Notes: generated from the letters alone by a model not told the origin. Counted from the stretch's first letter, positions 33,753-43,400 are shown. The stretch is DNA of 48,457 bases from CCY15215 sp039194995 (GCA_039194995.1 JBCCVR010000028.1:1-48457), one strand, 5' to 3'. A program made the numbers and translations.

Positions 33753-34045
33753 GCTTTAGCCTCCTTCTTTTTGAACATGAGCAGCATCCGATCCGTAACC
33801 AAGAAACCGCCGACAACGTTAATCGTTGCCAAAATAACGGCGATAAAACCGAGAATGACGCTGAGGGTTAAATCTTCCGAACCGGAGACCAAAATCGCCC
33901 CTAAAACAGCAATACCGGAAATGGCATTGGCTCCAGACATTAAGGGCGTGTGCAGAGTCGGCGGAACTTTGTTGATTAACTCGAAGCCGATAAATGAAGA
34001 CAAGACGAATACGAACAAACAAGCAATTAAAGTTGCTTCGTTCAT
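33749..34045 (-). CDS. pntAB: NAD(P) transhydrogenase subunit alpha part 2 (membrane)
   Basis: This small membrane protein of 98 residues corresponds to the C-terminal membrane part of the alpha subunit, encoded separately as in Rhodospirillum and cyanobacteria. Three to four hydrophobic helices and the conserved VPPTLHTPLMSGANAISGIA are diagnostic. A strong TAGGAGG ribosome site lies upstream of the ATG at 34045. It overlaps pntB by four bases. The spacer to pntAA is filled with a hairpin-plus-heptamer repeat. Confidence 0.95.
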   Translation of the reverse strand: MNEATLIACLFVFVLSSFIGFELINKVPPTLHTPLMSGANAISGIAVLGAILVSGSEDLTLSVILGFIAVILATINVVGGFLVTDRMLLMFKKKEAKA

Positions 34046-34060
34046 TAGATAACCTCCTAG

Positions 34061-34127
34061 TTGGTTGTTGGTTGTTGGTTATTGGGTTCTGAATTACAGA
34101 CCCACCCCCAGCCCCTCCCAAGAGGGG
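34061..34127 (-). repeat. Composite repeat (C-rich hairpin plus CAACAAC/CAATAAC heptamers) in the pnt operon
   Basis: On the minus strand a GGGG/CCCC hairpin (CCCCTC-ccaa-GAGGGG on plus, 34112-34127) is followed by heptamers CAATAAC, CAACAAC, CAACAAC (34064-34084). The order and composition match the insert inside kinase 4 at 18510-18588. It separates pntAA from pntAB. Confidence 0.9.
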
Positions 34128-34151
34128 AGAAATCAATAACAAACAACAAAA

Positions 34152-35306
34152 TTAAACTTTTACGCCTTCGCCTTCGATTCCGAGGGCTGCTTTAACGCGA
34201 TCGTTGCGGATTTCTCCAGCATGGGCGACGCAAGTAAGATCGATAATGTCGTCGCTAAAATCAAGGTTTAATGCCCCGTCCTTCACCAACAATTTCAACA
34301 AAGTGGCGATATTTTTGGCATAGAGTTGACTGGCATGAACGGACATTGAAGAGGTCAGATCCACAGGACCCATCACCGTTACGCCTTGATAGTTAATGTT
34401 TTTGCCCGCTTCGGTGACTTCGCAGTTTCCGCCCTGTTCTGCGGCTAAATCGACGATGACGGAACCAGGTTTCATTTTCCCGGCCATTTCTGCCGTGACG
34501 AGAATAGGCGCTTTTTTACCTGGAACTTGAGCCGTGGTAATCACTACATCGGCGTTGGCTACCCGTTCGGTCATGACTTGTTGGGTTTTCTGTTTGGCGG
34601 CTTCGGAAACTTCTTTCGCGTAACCTCCTGCGGCTGTCGTGTCCTCATCGAGTTGGACTTCGACGAATTTTGCCCCCAAACTTTGCACCTCTTCCTTCAC
34701 TGCCGGGCGAATGTCAAAGGCTTCGACGACGGCTCCCAAGCGTCGTGCGGTGGCGATCGCTTGCAGTCCGGCGACTCCTGCTCCCATCACGAACACTTTG
34801 GCCGGGCGAATGGTGCCGGCGGCAGTGGTGAGCATGGGGAAGAATTTCGGCAGGGCGGCGGCGGCGAGTAAAATCGCTTTGTAACCCGCTAAACTAGCTT
34901 GAGAGGAAAGCACGTCCATACTCTGGGCGCGGCTGGTGCGGGGGATTAATTCCATGCCAAAGGCGGTAATCTGCCGTTGTGCCAAGGCTTGGATAGTTTC
35001 CGGCTTGCCGAGGGGATTGAGTAGGGAAACCAATGTGCCGCCATGACGCAGCAATTCAATTTCATGGTCTTGGGGGGGGGCGACTTTTAAGAGCAAGTCG
35101 GCTTCTCCCCAAACCTTGCCGCGATCGCCATCTACCGTTGCTCCGGCATTGCGATAGTCATCATCGCTAAAATAAGATCCTTCCCCGGCTCCCGATTCCA
35201 CCCAGACTTCCCAGCCTTGTTGGACGAATCGAGCTACGATATCGGGGATCGAGGCAACTCGGCGTTCGCCGACCTCGATTGCTTCCCTTGCGATCGCAAT
35301 TTTCAT
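34152..35306 (-). CDS. pntAA: NAD(P) transhydrogenase subunit alpha part 1 (NAD-binding)
   Basis: This is the soluble NAD(H)-binding domain I of transhydrogenase, related to alanine dehydrogenase, with 384 residues. It shows MKIAIAREAIEVGERRVASIP, the SQASLAGYKAILLAA loop, the dinucleotide fold KVFVMGAGVAGLQAIATARR and the VDLAAEQGGNCEVTEAG segment. The ATG at 35306 is preceded by AAGGAG. It is the first gene of the pntAA-pntAB-pntB operon, so the promoter should lie in the gap above 35306. The protein may end with its own short domain because the membrane part is separately encoded. Confidence 0.97.
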   Translation of the reverse strand: MKIAIAREAIEVGERRVASIPDIVARFVQQGWEVWVESGAGEGSYFSDDDYRNAGATVDGDRGKVWGEADLLLKVAPPQDHEIELLRHGGTLVSLLNPLGKPETIQALAQRQITAFGMELIPRTSRAQSMDVLSSQASLAGYKAILLAAAALPKFFPMLTTAAGTIRPAKVFVMGAGVAGLQAIATARRLGAVVEAFDIRPAVKEEVQSLGAKFVEVQLDEDTTAAGGYAKEVSEAAKQKTQQVMTERVANADVVITTAQVPGKKAPILVTAEMAGKMKPGSVIVDLAAEQGGNCEVTEAGKNINYQGVTVMGPVDLTSSMSVHASQLYAKNIATLLKLLVKDGALNLDFSDDIIDLTCVAHAGEIRNDRVKAALGIEGEGVKV

Positions 35307-36041
35307 ACGAACTCCTTATCTTTAACGACTGAAAAAATTAGCAGATTGAATTATCGATTTATTGATACATCGATATCCTGACATCGATATCCTGACATCG
35401 ATATCCTTACTTTTAGGTCGGGGCAAATCTCGCATCAACTCTCTGCGTTGTTAATCTGCAACCGCCCCTAACCTTGCCCTCCAACGCTCTATACGCTAGT
35501 TGATTAACGCAAATTGATTACGTAAAGTGATTCTTCTCTCGGCTTCTTTAAACGATCGTCCGGAGGAGCGAATGCGATGAACCGCATTTTTTAGCGCAGA
35601 CGATACTATGAGCTTTCATTTTGAATCTTATTGCCATTCCCGCTCTTCTTCGGCGTTCTTTAACTTGTCTTATAGATTGACTTCCCCTGCTACCCTTGCC
35701 GCAGCCGAGGTCGAAATTCCCTCGTTTGGAACATTTCTGGGCTTCTATTCGTTAGGAGATGATTGAATGCGTTGAGTTTGCCCGATCGCTTTGGCAACTG
35801 GGGAACAGAAATGGGGGTCTGAGGCCGATCGAGATTTAGGTTAGTATGGTTAAGTTTAGTAAAGCTAATTTTTTTACTGACCTTTATCGATTCAGGCGAG
35901 ATTAAAGACGGCTGGCGATCGCCCCCAACTGTTTCTCATTAGGCGCATTGTTCCCGGTAAAAGCTCGACCCGGTGACAACTCGAAAATCCAGCCGATTTC
36001 GCTTCTTGTCCCCATCCATCTAATAGAACTCCAACAGAACT
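35307..36041. other. 735-bp gene-poor intergenic region between divergent pntAA and the DUF2808 gene
   Basis: No convincing gene is visible. It holds a three-copy 14-bp tandem repeat next to the pnt start (35367-35408) and presumably the promoters for both flanking genes. A 52-codon open frame (35608-35766, plus strand, MSFHFESYCHSRSSSAFFN...) has no ribosome site and no family resemblance I recognise, so it is not called. A small RNA could be hidden here, but I see no diagnostic structure. Confidence 0.6.
35367..35408. repeat. Three tandem copies of a 14-bp repeat upstream of pntAA
   Basis: ACATCGATATCCTG is repeated twice exactly, followed by a third copy with the last base changed (ACATCGATATCCTT). 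Each unit contains the palindrome ATCGAT/GATATC. It lies 61-102 bp upstream of the pntAA start codon, suitable for an operator array. Confidence 0.9.
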
Positions 36042-36749
36042 ATGGTTCTCTCGAAATTATCTCAATTCTCAAAACGATTGGTAAAATTTCCTCGCTTGCG
36101 TTTATTTTCCGGTTTGGCGGCTCTCGGCCTGCTCTCTGCCGGAATTCCCGCCGCAACTTTTGCTCAAAGCAATCCCGGTTTGGTCATTTTTAGCGGCGTG
36201 GGCGATCGCTCCAACATTTTAAACTATCACCTCAAAGACGGACGGCGCAACGTGCGCGACGATCGCTATCGGTTGCGAATTCCCGCCAACAAGATTGACA
36301 ATGGCGTATCTCGCCTGATTGTTTCCTATCCCGATTATTATGACGGCCGCTTTCGCCTCGATCGCATTGAAGTCGGTTATGGCGAACGCTATCGCAATCA
36401 AGTTGAGGTGGCCTACGCTGACATTCAAGAAGAATGTTATGCCATTGAAAACCAAAGGGGTCGCCGGGATCTGTACCATTGCTTGAATATTTCCCTCGAA
36501 ACCGCGATCGAGCCGGAAACCCCCATTGAAATCAAACTTTCTCAAGTGCGGAATCCTTGGCAGGGGGGCACTTTCTATTTTGGCGCGCACACCGTGACCT
36601 GTCTCGATCGCGATCGCGAACAACCCGACAGCAGTTGTTTTAGCGATCCCGATAATTCTCCCAGCGTCGGCCGTCTCGATACCCCCTTCCGCGATCCCCG
36701 ACGCATTCAAATTGCTGATGTGGGCGTTTGGATTCTTAGTATTGACTAA
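36042..36749 (+). CDS. DUF2808 family exported protein
   Basis: This secreted or periplasmic protein has 235 residues. A long basic N-terminus (KLSQFSKRLVKFPRLR) precedes a hydrophobic stretch and a likely signal-peptidase site at AATFAQ-SN, near residue 41. The mature part has the cyanobacterial DUF2808 pattern: YRLRIPANKIDNGVSRLIVS, DRIEVGYGERYRNQVEV and PWQGGTFYFGAHTV, with four cysteines that could form disulphides. Function is not established. It ends 75 bp before rpmH on the same strand, but a perfect -10 box in the gap suggests rpmH has its own promoter. Confidence 0.85.
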   Translation: MVLSKLSQFSKRLVKFPRLRLFSGLAALGLLSAGIPAATFAQSNPGLVIFSGVGDRSNILNYHLKDGRRNVRDDRYRLRIPANKIDNGVSRLIVSYPDYYDGRFRLDRIEVGYGERYRNQVEVAYADIQEECYAIENQRGRRDLYHCLNISLETAIEPETPIEIKLSQVRNPWQGGTFYFGAHTVTCLDRDREQPDSSCFSDPDNSPSVGRLDTPFRDPRRIQIADVGVWILSID

Positions 36750-36778
36750 TCCCCAAGTTCGATTGCAACCAGCCAAGG

Positions 36779-36784
36779 TATAAT
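36779..36784 (+). promoter_or_regulatory. -10 element of the rpmH promoter
   Basis: A perfect TATAAT lies 40 bp before the rpmH GTG start. No good -35 hexamer is found at 16-18 bp, so this may be a promoter that relies on an activator. Confidence 0.45.
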
Positions 36785-36824
36785 GAGAGACTGTGTAATT
36801 TGATGCAAAGCAAGGAGACAGTCA

Positions 36825-36962
36825 GTGACTCAGCGTACTTTGGGAGGAACAAACCGAAAACAGAAGAGAAAGTCGGGGTTTCGCGCTCGGATGCGAACGG
36901 CAAACGGTCGTCGCGTCATTAGGGCGCGTCGTAAAAAAGGTCGGCATCGCTTGGCGGTTTAG
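36825..36962 (+). CDS. rpmH: 50S ribosomal protein L34
   Basis: The 45-residue product reads MTQRTLGGTNRKQKRKSGFR through to GRHRLAV, the standard bacterial L34 sequence rich in Arg and Lys. The start is a GTG at 36825 preceded by AAGGAG at seven bases. It heads the conserved rpmH-rnpA-yidC block. Too short to appear in ordinary long-ORF searches, but unmistakable. Confidence 0.97.
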   Translation: MTQRTLGGTNRKQKRKSGFRARMRTANGRRVIRARRKKGRHRLAV

Positions 36963-37026
36963 AGATTTGGGATTCGAGGAGCATATCGATCCTCAATCCC
37001 CAAAACTCAACCCCCCGATCGTCGAG

Positions 37027-37452
37027 ATGGGATTGCCACGAAGCAACCGTCTTAAGCACTGGCGAGATTTTCAGGAAGTTTATCGACGCGGCAGGCGTTA
37101 TTCCGGGACTCATTTAACCTTGCGAACCTTGCCCGAAGTTCCCAATACCAACCCGGAGATCGTTGCTGCGGGAGCGATCGCCGAGACGGAGAAAGAAAAT
37201 GCCGCCGGACTTTGCCTGCTGCCGACTCGCATTGGCATCTCGATCGGCAAAAAAGTCAGCAAGAAAGCAGTTATTCGCAATCGCATCAAACGCCAAATTC
37301 GAGCGGCTTTACGAGAATTACTGCCGCAAATCTCGGCAGGTTGGAAAATTGCCATTGCCGTAAAAAGCAGCGCTACCGAGTGCGAATACGAACATTTTTT
37401 GCGAGAATTAGAGGAGTTATTGACGCGAGCCGAGGTTTTGCATGGGAATTAA
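37027..37452 (+). CDS. rnpA: Ribonuclease P protein component
   Basis: This is the protein subunit of RNase P, which matures the 5' ends of tRNAs with the catalytic rnpB RNA. The 141-residue protein starts at MGLPRSNRLKHWRDFQEVYRRG and has the RNR motif GKKVSKKAVIRNRIKRQIR. A low-conservation insert at about residues 38-62 (EVPNTNPEIVAAGAIAETEK) makes it somewhat longer than the usual 110-120 residues. ATG 37027 is preferred over a TTG at 36967, since the conserved sequence begins there. The gene starts 64 bp after rpmH and overlaps the next gene by 11 bp. Confidence 0.96.
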   Translation: MGLPRSNRLKHWRDFQEVYRRGRRYSGTHLTLRTLPEVPNTNPEIVAAGAIAETEKENAAGLCLLPTRIGISIGKKVSKKAVIRNRIKRQIRAALRELLPQISAGWKIAIAVKSSATECEYEHFLRELEELLTRAEVLHGN

Positions 37453-37834
37453 GGAAACATCTTTTTATGAGGGCGGACCTCATATTGGCGATTTAATAAT
37501 TAATATTTTGCTCGGTTTTACGGTCATTTGTTTGCCTTTAACCGTTGCGGCAATCGTCCGGGCGCTTTGGCTGCGCTACCGCATTACCAATCGCCGCATC
37601 TCCGTCACGGGAGGCTGGCAGGGTCGCGATCGCACTGACATAATTTACTTGGAAGTTGTTAAGATCGTGAAGGTCGCGCGGGGAGTCGGTTTATGGGGCG
37701 ATATTGTCGTCACGCTCCGAGATAATAGCCGTTTGGAAATGCGCTCTTTACCCCGCTACCGAGAAATTTACGACTACATCGCTGAAAAAGCAGCCGAGAA
37801 AACCGGACTGTCCCTAGAAGAGATTAAATACTAG
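37442..37834 (+). CDS. PH-domain (bPH2-like) membrane protein
   Basis: This 130-residue protein has one strong N-terminal hydrophobic segment (about residues 16-44), then a bacterial pleckstrin-homology-like domain: LRYRITNRRISVTGGWQGRD, IIYLEVVKIVKVARGVG, GDIVVTL. Genes of this type are typical between rnpA and yidC in cyanobacteria, which supports a role linked to membrane-protein biogenesis, though the function is unknown. The ATG lies inside rnpA (11-bp overlap), so translation is likely coupled. Confidence 0.88.
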   Translation: MGIKETSFYEGGPHIGDLIINILLGFTVICLPLTVAAIVRALWLRYRITNRRISVTGGWQGRDRTDIIYLEVVKIVKVARGVGLWGDIVVTLRDNSRLEMRSLPRYREIYDYIAEKAAEKTGLSLEEIKY

Positions 37835-37947
37835 AGGGCAATGGCGTAATTTGTGCCATTTCTTGCCCGTTCTTTTTTTTAATCTCTCTTGCCCGCCGTT
37901 TCTTTCCAACCGTACAACATTAATCAAGCAGACCGGACTACAGACGC

Positions 37948-39120
37948 ATGGACTTTGGTATTGGGTTTATTTCTACAAATATAATGTTGCCGATCCTTGA
38001 TTTTTTTCATGGGATCGTGCCGAGTTATGGTTTTGCGATCGTGGCTTTAACCCTAGTCATTCGTTTTGCCGTTTACCCCCTGAGTGCGGGTTCCATCCGC
38101 AGCATGAGACGGACAAAAATCGCTCAACCCGTCATGCAGAAGCAAGTTAAAGAGTTACAAGCCCGTTATAAAGACGATCCGCAAAAACTGCAGCAGGCGA
38201 TGGGAGAAGTCTATAAAGAATACGGCAATCCCCTGGCTGGCTGTTTCCCCGTTCTCCTGCAATTGCCCATTCTGTGGGCATTATTTACGACCCTGCGAGG
38301 ATCGCCGTTTACGAACATCAACTATACCGTAGACGTGCAAATCCTCCCCAAAGCACAAATCGAGCGCGTTCAGCCGGAATTTTACGCCACGAAGCCGCAA
38401 AACATCTATATCGATGAAAGCCTGCACGAACAAATTTCGGCAACCCTTGCGGCAGGTAAAACTTTCACGGTTGGGGAAGAAAGTCAAGTAAAATTTCAAA
38501 CTCCCACGGGCGTAGCTCTCGAAACCCTTGCCGAAAGCCATCCCCAACACGATCTTCAACCGACGTGGAGCGTGACCAAAGGGATGGAAAATGCTGAAGT
38601 GAAGCCGGATGGCACGATTGTTGCCTTGGCACCGGGGAAAGCCACGATTCAAGGCACGATTCCGGGTTTGGCGGCCAATGAAGGATTCCTCTTTATCAAT
38701 GCCCTCGGAGGAGTCGGGACAACGGATCCCAATGGGGGCATTCACTGGGATATCTTGATTATGGTACTATTCTTCGGGGTTAGTACCTATATTAGTCAAA
38801 ATTTAACGACAGCAAAACAGAGTCCGGCAGCCGATGAAAATGCCCAGCAACAACAAGCCATTAGTAAAATAACCCCTTTGCTTTTCACGGGAATGTTTTT
38901 ATTCTTTCCGCTACCGGCAGGGGTATTAATGTATATGGTGGTTGCGAATATTTTCCAAACGGCACAAACGTTTATTTTGATGAAAGAACCTTTACCGGAA
39001 AATTTACAAAAACTGGTAGAGCAACAAGAAAAAGAGCAAAAAAAACAACAGGCCAAAGAGCAGGATTCTCTCCCTTTCGAGCGCAAGCGTTCTAAGAAGA
39101 AGGAAAAACCATCGGGTTAA
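37948..39120 (+). CDS. yidC: Membrane protein insertase YidC/Alb3
   Basis: This insertase of the YidC/Oxa1/Alb3 family has 390 residues and acts in the cytoplasmic and thylakoid membranes with or without Sec. The core includes VPSYGFAIVALTLVIRFAVY-PL, KEYGNPLAGCFPVLLQLPIL-WALFTTLRG (each joined at the hyphen) and the FFPLPAGVLMYMVVANIFQ segment, and it ends in a basic tail (KRSKKKEKPSG). A soluble lumenal/periplasmic segment of about 130 residues between the second and third core helices contains a Big-2-like beta repeat (WSVTKGMENAEVKPDGTIVA). This is typical of cyanobacterial YidC but not of E. coli or plastid forms. Confidence 0.95.
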   Translation: MDFGIGFISTNIMLPILDFFHGIVPSYGFAIVALTLVIRFAVYPLSAGSIRSMRRTKIAQPVMQKQVKELQARYKDDPQKLQQAMGEVYKEYGNPLAGCFPVLLQLPILWALFTTLRGSPFTNINYTVDVQILPKAQIERVQPEFYATKPQNIYIDESLHEQISATLAAGKTFTVGEESQVKFQTPTGVALETLAESHPQHDLQPTWSVTKGMENAEVKPDGTIVALAPGKATIQGTIPGLAANEGFLFINALGGVGTTDPNGGIHWDILIMVLFFGVSTYISQNLTTAKQSPAADENAQQQQAISKITPLLFTGMFLFFPLPAGVLMYMVVANIFQTAQTFILMKEPLPENLQKLVEQQEKEQKKQQAKEQDSLPFERKRSKKKEKPSG

Positions 39121-39203
39121 ATCTAAACCCGGGCAAGCAGGGCGATCGCGATCGCCTGTCCGGTCTCTCTTGCAAACTGTCTGTATCGCAGTGAAGGAAA
39201 ACT

Positions 39204-39680
39204 ATGAAGGAACAAATAAAACAAGGTCAAACGTGGTTGGAAGAACTCCTTAAGTTAATGGGTTTATCGGCTTCTGTCGGGATCGCAAAAGGCAATGATG
39301 ATGGTGCTTGTTGGCTGACAATTGAAGAGACCGGCCTTTCTTCCGAGCAAATTTCAACGCTGATTGGCAAGCAAGGCCGAACGATTGATGCAATTCAATA
39401 CCTGATCAATACAATTGTCAATATTGGCAGCGATCGCGAAGTTCAGCAACCGTTTACGGTAGAAATTAATGGCTATCGGTTACAACGTCAAGAAGAGTTG
39501 CGGAGTTTGGTAGATGAGGTTTCTCAACTCGTGCGAGAAACGGGACGGGAAGTCGAAATGAAGTCTCTTTCCTCGGCAGAACGGCGACAGGTGCATAATT
39601 TTCTCAAGGAATCCGACGATTTAACGACGGAAAGTCGTGGCATCGATCCCGATCGCCGTTTATTTGTCAAATTACGATAA
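39204..39680 (+). CDS. khpB: KH/R3H RNA-binding protein (Jag/KhpB)
   Basis: This RNA-binding protein has 158 residues. A type II KH domain with the GKQG loop (ISTLIGKQGRTIDAIQYLIN) is followed by an R3H domain (SSAERRQVHNFLKE). It has no N-terminal Jag-N domain, as in other cyanobacteria. It lies in the conserved position after yidC. The ATG at 39204 has an AAGGA ribosome site eight bases upstream. Roles in other bacteria include regulation of cell division and small-RNA binding; the cyanobacterial role is not settled. Confidence 0.93.
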   Translation: MKEQIKQGQTWLEELLKLMGLSASVGIAKGNDDGACWLTIEETGLSSEQISTLIGKQGRTIDAIQYLINTIVNIGSDREVQQPFTVEINGYRLQRQEELRSLVDEVSQLVRETGREVEMKSLSSAERRQVHNFLKESDDLTTESRGIDPDRRLFVKLR

Positions 39681-39733
39681 GGTTGTGGGGATATCAACTG
39701 TACGTTGGTATCCTCGTTTTTGGGGCAAGACTG

Positions 39734-40231
39734 ATGGAGTCTATTTATATTCCTCACTTACTGACAGCGCCGGAAAAAACGCTTTCGATTAGCGTTGATA
39801 CTTTTCTTTCCAATCTAGACACTTTAACCCCCGTTCGCGGTGTTTTGCAGGTCAAGCACTGCATGACTTATTTAGAAATCACGGCAAAAATTGAGGCGAT
39901 CGCGACCTTGGTTTGCGATCGCTGTCTGCAAAATTATAACGATCGCTTGCAGGTAGAAACAACGGAGTTAATTTGGTTGGAGGAGGAAGAACCGCCTTCT
40001 GTTCGAGAGCGAGAGGTGCGGGTTGACGATCTCTCGGAAACGCTTTCGCCAACGGGACATTTTGCGCCGGAGGCGTGGTTATACGAACAGTTGAGCTTGG
40101 AAATGCCCCTGCAAAAAAATTGCGGGGAACAATGTCCCGGAACGACACAATTGCCAAAGGATAACAAACCCATCATCGATAATCGTTGGGCGGGTTTGGC
40201 TGCACTTAAGGCCACCCTCGAAGAATCGTAA
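39734..40231 (+). CDS. yceD: YceD family (DUF177) protein
   Basis: This 165-residue protein of the YceD/DUF177 family is linked to 23S rRNA metabolism and to the L32 ribosomal protein in other bacteria and plants. It has the core LVCDRCLQNYNDRLQVETTE and a second Cys pair (KNCGEQCPG), so zinc binding through four cysteines is plausible. The WAGLAALKA ending is typical. I chose ATG 39734 (MESIYIPHLL); the in-frame TTG at 39683 would add 17 residues without family support. It follows khpB by 53 bp in the same direction. Confidence 0.92.
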   Translation: MESIYIPHLLTAPEKTLSISVDTFLSNLDTLTPVRGVLQVKHCMTYLEITAKIEAIATLVCDRCLQNYNDRLQVETTELIWLEEEEPPSVREREVRVDDLSETLSPTGHFAPEAWLYEQLSLEMPLQKNCGEQCPGTTQLPKDNKPIIDNRWAGLAALKATLEES

Positions 40232-40249
40232 AAAAGAAGAGAAATTTTC

Positions 40250-40295
40250 AAGCTCGTGAAGAATTTGAACCACAGAGACACAGAGAGACACAGAG
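40250..40295 (+). repeat. ACACAGAGAG-type dispersed repeat, copy 1
   Basis: The stretch TGAAGAATTTGAACCACAGA followed by ACACAGAGAG units lies upstream of smc. An inverted, diverged copy lies at 46441-46503 after the CPCC gene. Confidence 0.8.
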
Positions 40296-40415
40296 AGAAG
40301 AAATATCTAAAATCGAGCGATACTTCTGTTCGTTCGCTCGCGATCGCGTTAAAATAATATATTCTGCATTAGTTCTGCATTGATTTGTGCTGGAGGCGCG
40401 ATCGCTCATTGATAG

Positions 40416-43400
40416 ATGGTTCATGTTAAAAGCGTCGAACTCTCTCATTTTAAGTCATTTGGGGGAACGACGAAAGTCCCATTACTGACGGGTTTTACGG
40501 TCATTTCCGGTCCTAACGGGTCGGGAAAGTCTAATATTCTCGATGCGCTGCTATTTTGTTTGGGGCTTGCCAGTTCTAAGGGAATGCGGGCAGAACGCCT
40601 TCCCGATCTCGTCAATCACAACTATCTTAACCAAAAAGGGACTTCGGAAGTTAGCGTTTCCGTAACTTTTGATTTATCCGATCTGATAACAGAAGAGTTA
40701 ACGAAAAACGGAAATTCTCAAAATGGAAGGGTTGGGGAATGGGTGACAAAGACTGAAGAAGCGGTTCTGAACGAAGAAGAAGAAACGGAACGGATCGAAC
40801 ACTCAGACGCGGAAGAGATTGTAGAAAATGGGCATTATTCCCCCTCTGCTGAAGATGACGAGACTCTACACTTCACGCAAAAAGATTGGACGATAACGCG
40901 ACGTTTGCGGGTGACAAAGGGGGGAAACTATTCCTCGAATTATTTTATCAATGGCGAGCCTTCGACGGCGGGAGATTTGCACGAACAACTGCGACAACTG
41001 CGAATCTATCCCGAAGGTTACAACATCGTATTGCAAGGAGATGTTACCAATATTATTAGCATGAATTCCAAAGAACGCCGACAAATTATCGATGAGTTGG
41101 CGGGAGTTGCAGAATTCGATCGCAAAATCGAACGGGTCAAAACGACGTTAGAGGAAGTCAAAGAAAAAGAGGAACGCTGTCACATTATTCAACAAGAATT
41201 AACCAAATCACTGGAAAAATTGGCGGGCGATCGCATCAAAGCAGAAAAATACAAAAAACTCAAAGCACAAATTCAAGAGAAGCAACAATGGGAAGCGATC
41301 GTGATTTGGCGTTCTTTACAACAACAAGAAAAAGAAGTTCAAGAAAAGATCGCAAAAGGAGAAGAAGAACTGGCGAAGTTAGCAGAAAAGTTAGCGAAAC
41401 TTACCCAACAAATTGAGGAAGAGACCCACAAATTAAAGGAACTCAATGCACGAGTGAAAGAATTAGGAGAAGACGAACAGCTTTCGATTTCCTCCAAGTT
41501 AGCCAGTCAGAAACTCAAACGCAGTCAACTGCAACAACAACAAGAACAGTTAAAAACCCTACTTCGACAAACGGAAGAAACGATCGCTCGAACAACCCAA
41601 GAAATCGAACGGTTTCGCGATGAATTCGATCGCCTCAGTCAAGAACAATCGGTCTTAGAGAATGAAACAATGGAGAAATTAGCGGAGGAATGCGATCGCG
41701 ATCGTAACAATTTAGCAGCCTATAAAGACCAAGCTAATGAACTCGCCGCCGCGTCGGAAATCTGGGTACAACAACAAGCGGCTTTGAGCAAACATATCGG
41801 TTCTCTCCAGAAACTAATCGATCCCCAACGGACGGAACGGGCGCAGTTACAAGAACGACAAAATCAACTGGAGCAAAAGATCGCAGAGCAAACCCAGCTT
41901 TTGCGATCGGTTGAGGAAGAATTAAGCGCGCAAAATGAGAAATTTTCTAATTTTCAAGCGCAATCTTTTGAGTCGGAAATTCAAGCGATCGCCCAGCAAT
42001 TATCCACCGCTGAAGAAGAGCGAAAACTTGCCGAAGAAACCCAAAAAAGACTGTTAAACGAACAGCGAGAGAAACAGCGACAATTAGACAAATTAGAAGC
42101 TAAGGCGCAAGCACAACAAGAAGCTCAAGGAACTCGGGCTTCTCAGGTTATTCTCAAAGCCGATATCCCCGGAGTATGCGGTTTAGTGGCACAATTGGCG
42201 CAAGTCGAACCCCATTACAAACTTGCATTAGAAACGGCTGCGGGGGGCAGATTGGCTAATATTGTCGTTGAGGATGATACGGTTGCTTCGGTCGCGATTC
42301 AACTCCTCAAACAAAAGAAAGCCGGACGTGCTACCTTTTTACCCTTAAACAAAATTAGAACGCCAAAAATTCCTTCCACTTCACCTTTAACTCATGCGAG
42401 GGGATTTATTGATTTTGCTTTTAATTTAATCGATTGTGATGTTCGCTATGAGCGCGTTTTTGCCTATGTTTTTGGCACAACCGTTGTTTTTGAATCCTTA
42501 GAAGATGCTCGCGCTAATTTAGGAAAAGCGCGTATTGTGACCTTAGAAGGAGAACTTCTAGAAAGTAGCGGAGCCATGACAGGAGGAAGTACGAATAATC
42601 GTTCCTCTCTCCAGTTTGGTACCGCAGTTCCAGAGAAATCGCAAGAGATCAATACTTTAACCAATCGTCTGAACGAAATTGAAATTATTCTCGAAAAATG
42701 CGAGCGATCGCTTTCAGATAAATCCATAATTGTCAAGGAGTTGAGCCAAAATTTAACAGAAATTCGGCAGCAGCAGCGAGAACAAAGCCTGCGACAAGAA
42801 CAGGTCGAAAAAGAACGCGATCGCCTCTCCAAACAAAAAGAACAATTAACCGTACAACTCACCCACAATTGCCAAGAGTCAGGAAATGCCAAAATTCGCC
42901 TGCAAGAACTCGCGAAAACTCTACCAGAGTTGGAAGGACAATTACAATCGGAACAAGGAAAATTAGCAGAATTAGAAGCCGAGCAAACTTCGAGTGAATG
43001 GCAGGAAATCCAAGCCTTAATTAAAGAACAAGAGCAATCTTTGCAGGGGAAAGAACGGGCATTGCGTCAAGCCGAGAATAAACTTTTAGAACTGGAAAAT
43101 CAATGCTTGCGCTTGCAGGAAAAAGTTCAGCGATCGCGGGAAACACTAACCGCAGAACAAAACAAGAAAACTGAAGCAGAAGCACAACAGGTCAAAGTCG
43201 CTCTAGATTTAGCTAAAGTTGAAGAGCAAATCCAAGAAACTGAAGGACTTCTGCAATTATTATCCAGCGAATTGATCGAAGCCAAACAGGAACGCGATCG
43301 CGCTGAAGAAAATCTCCGCAGCCTCCAAGATCGCCAACAAAAAACGATTTGGCAACAGCAAAAAATTCAAGAAAACCAACAGGAAAGACAAGAATCTCTA

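Noticed and set aside
32343..35306. Possibility that the pnt spacer repeat breaks the operon
   Set aside because: A strong ribosome site precedes pntAB, all three genes are intact and pntAB overlaps pntB, so the operon is functional; the hairpin lacks a T-tract.
35608..35766. 52-codon open frame on plus strand in the large gap
   Set aside because: No ribosome-binding site, no recognisable family and Ser/Phe-rich composition; kept only as a lead.
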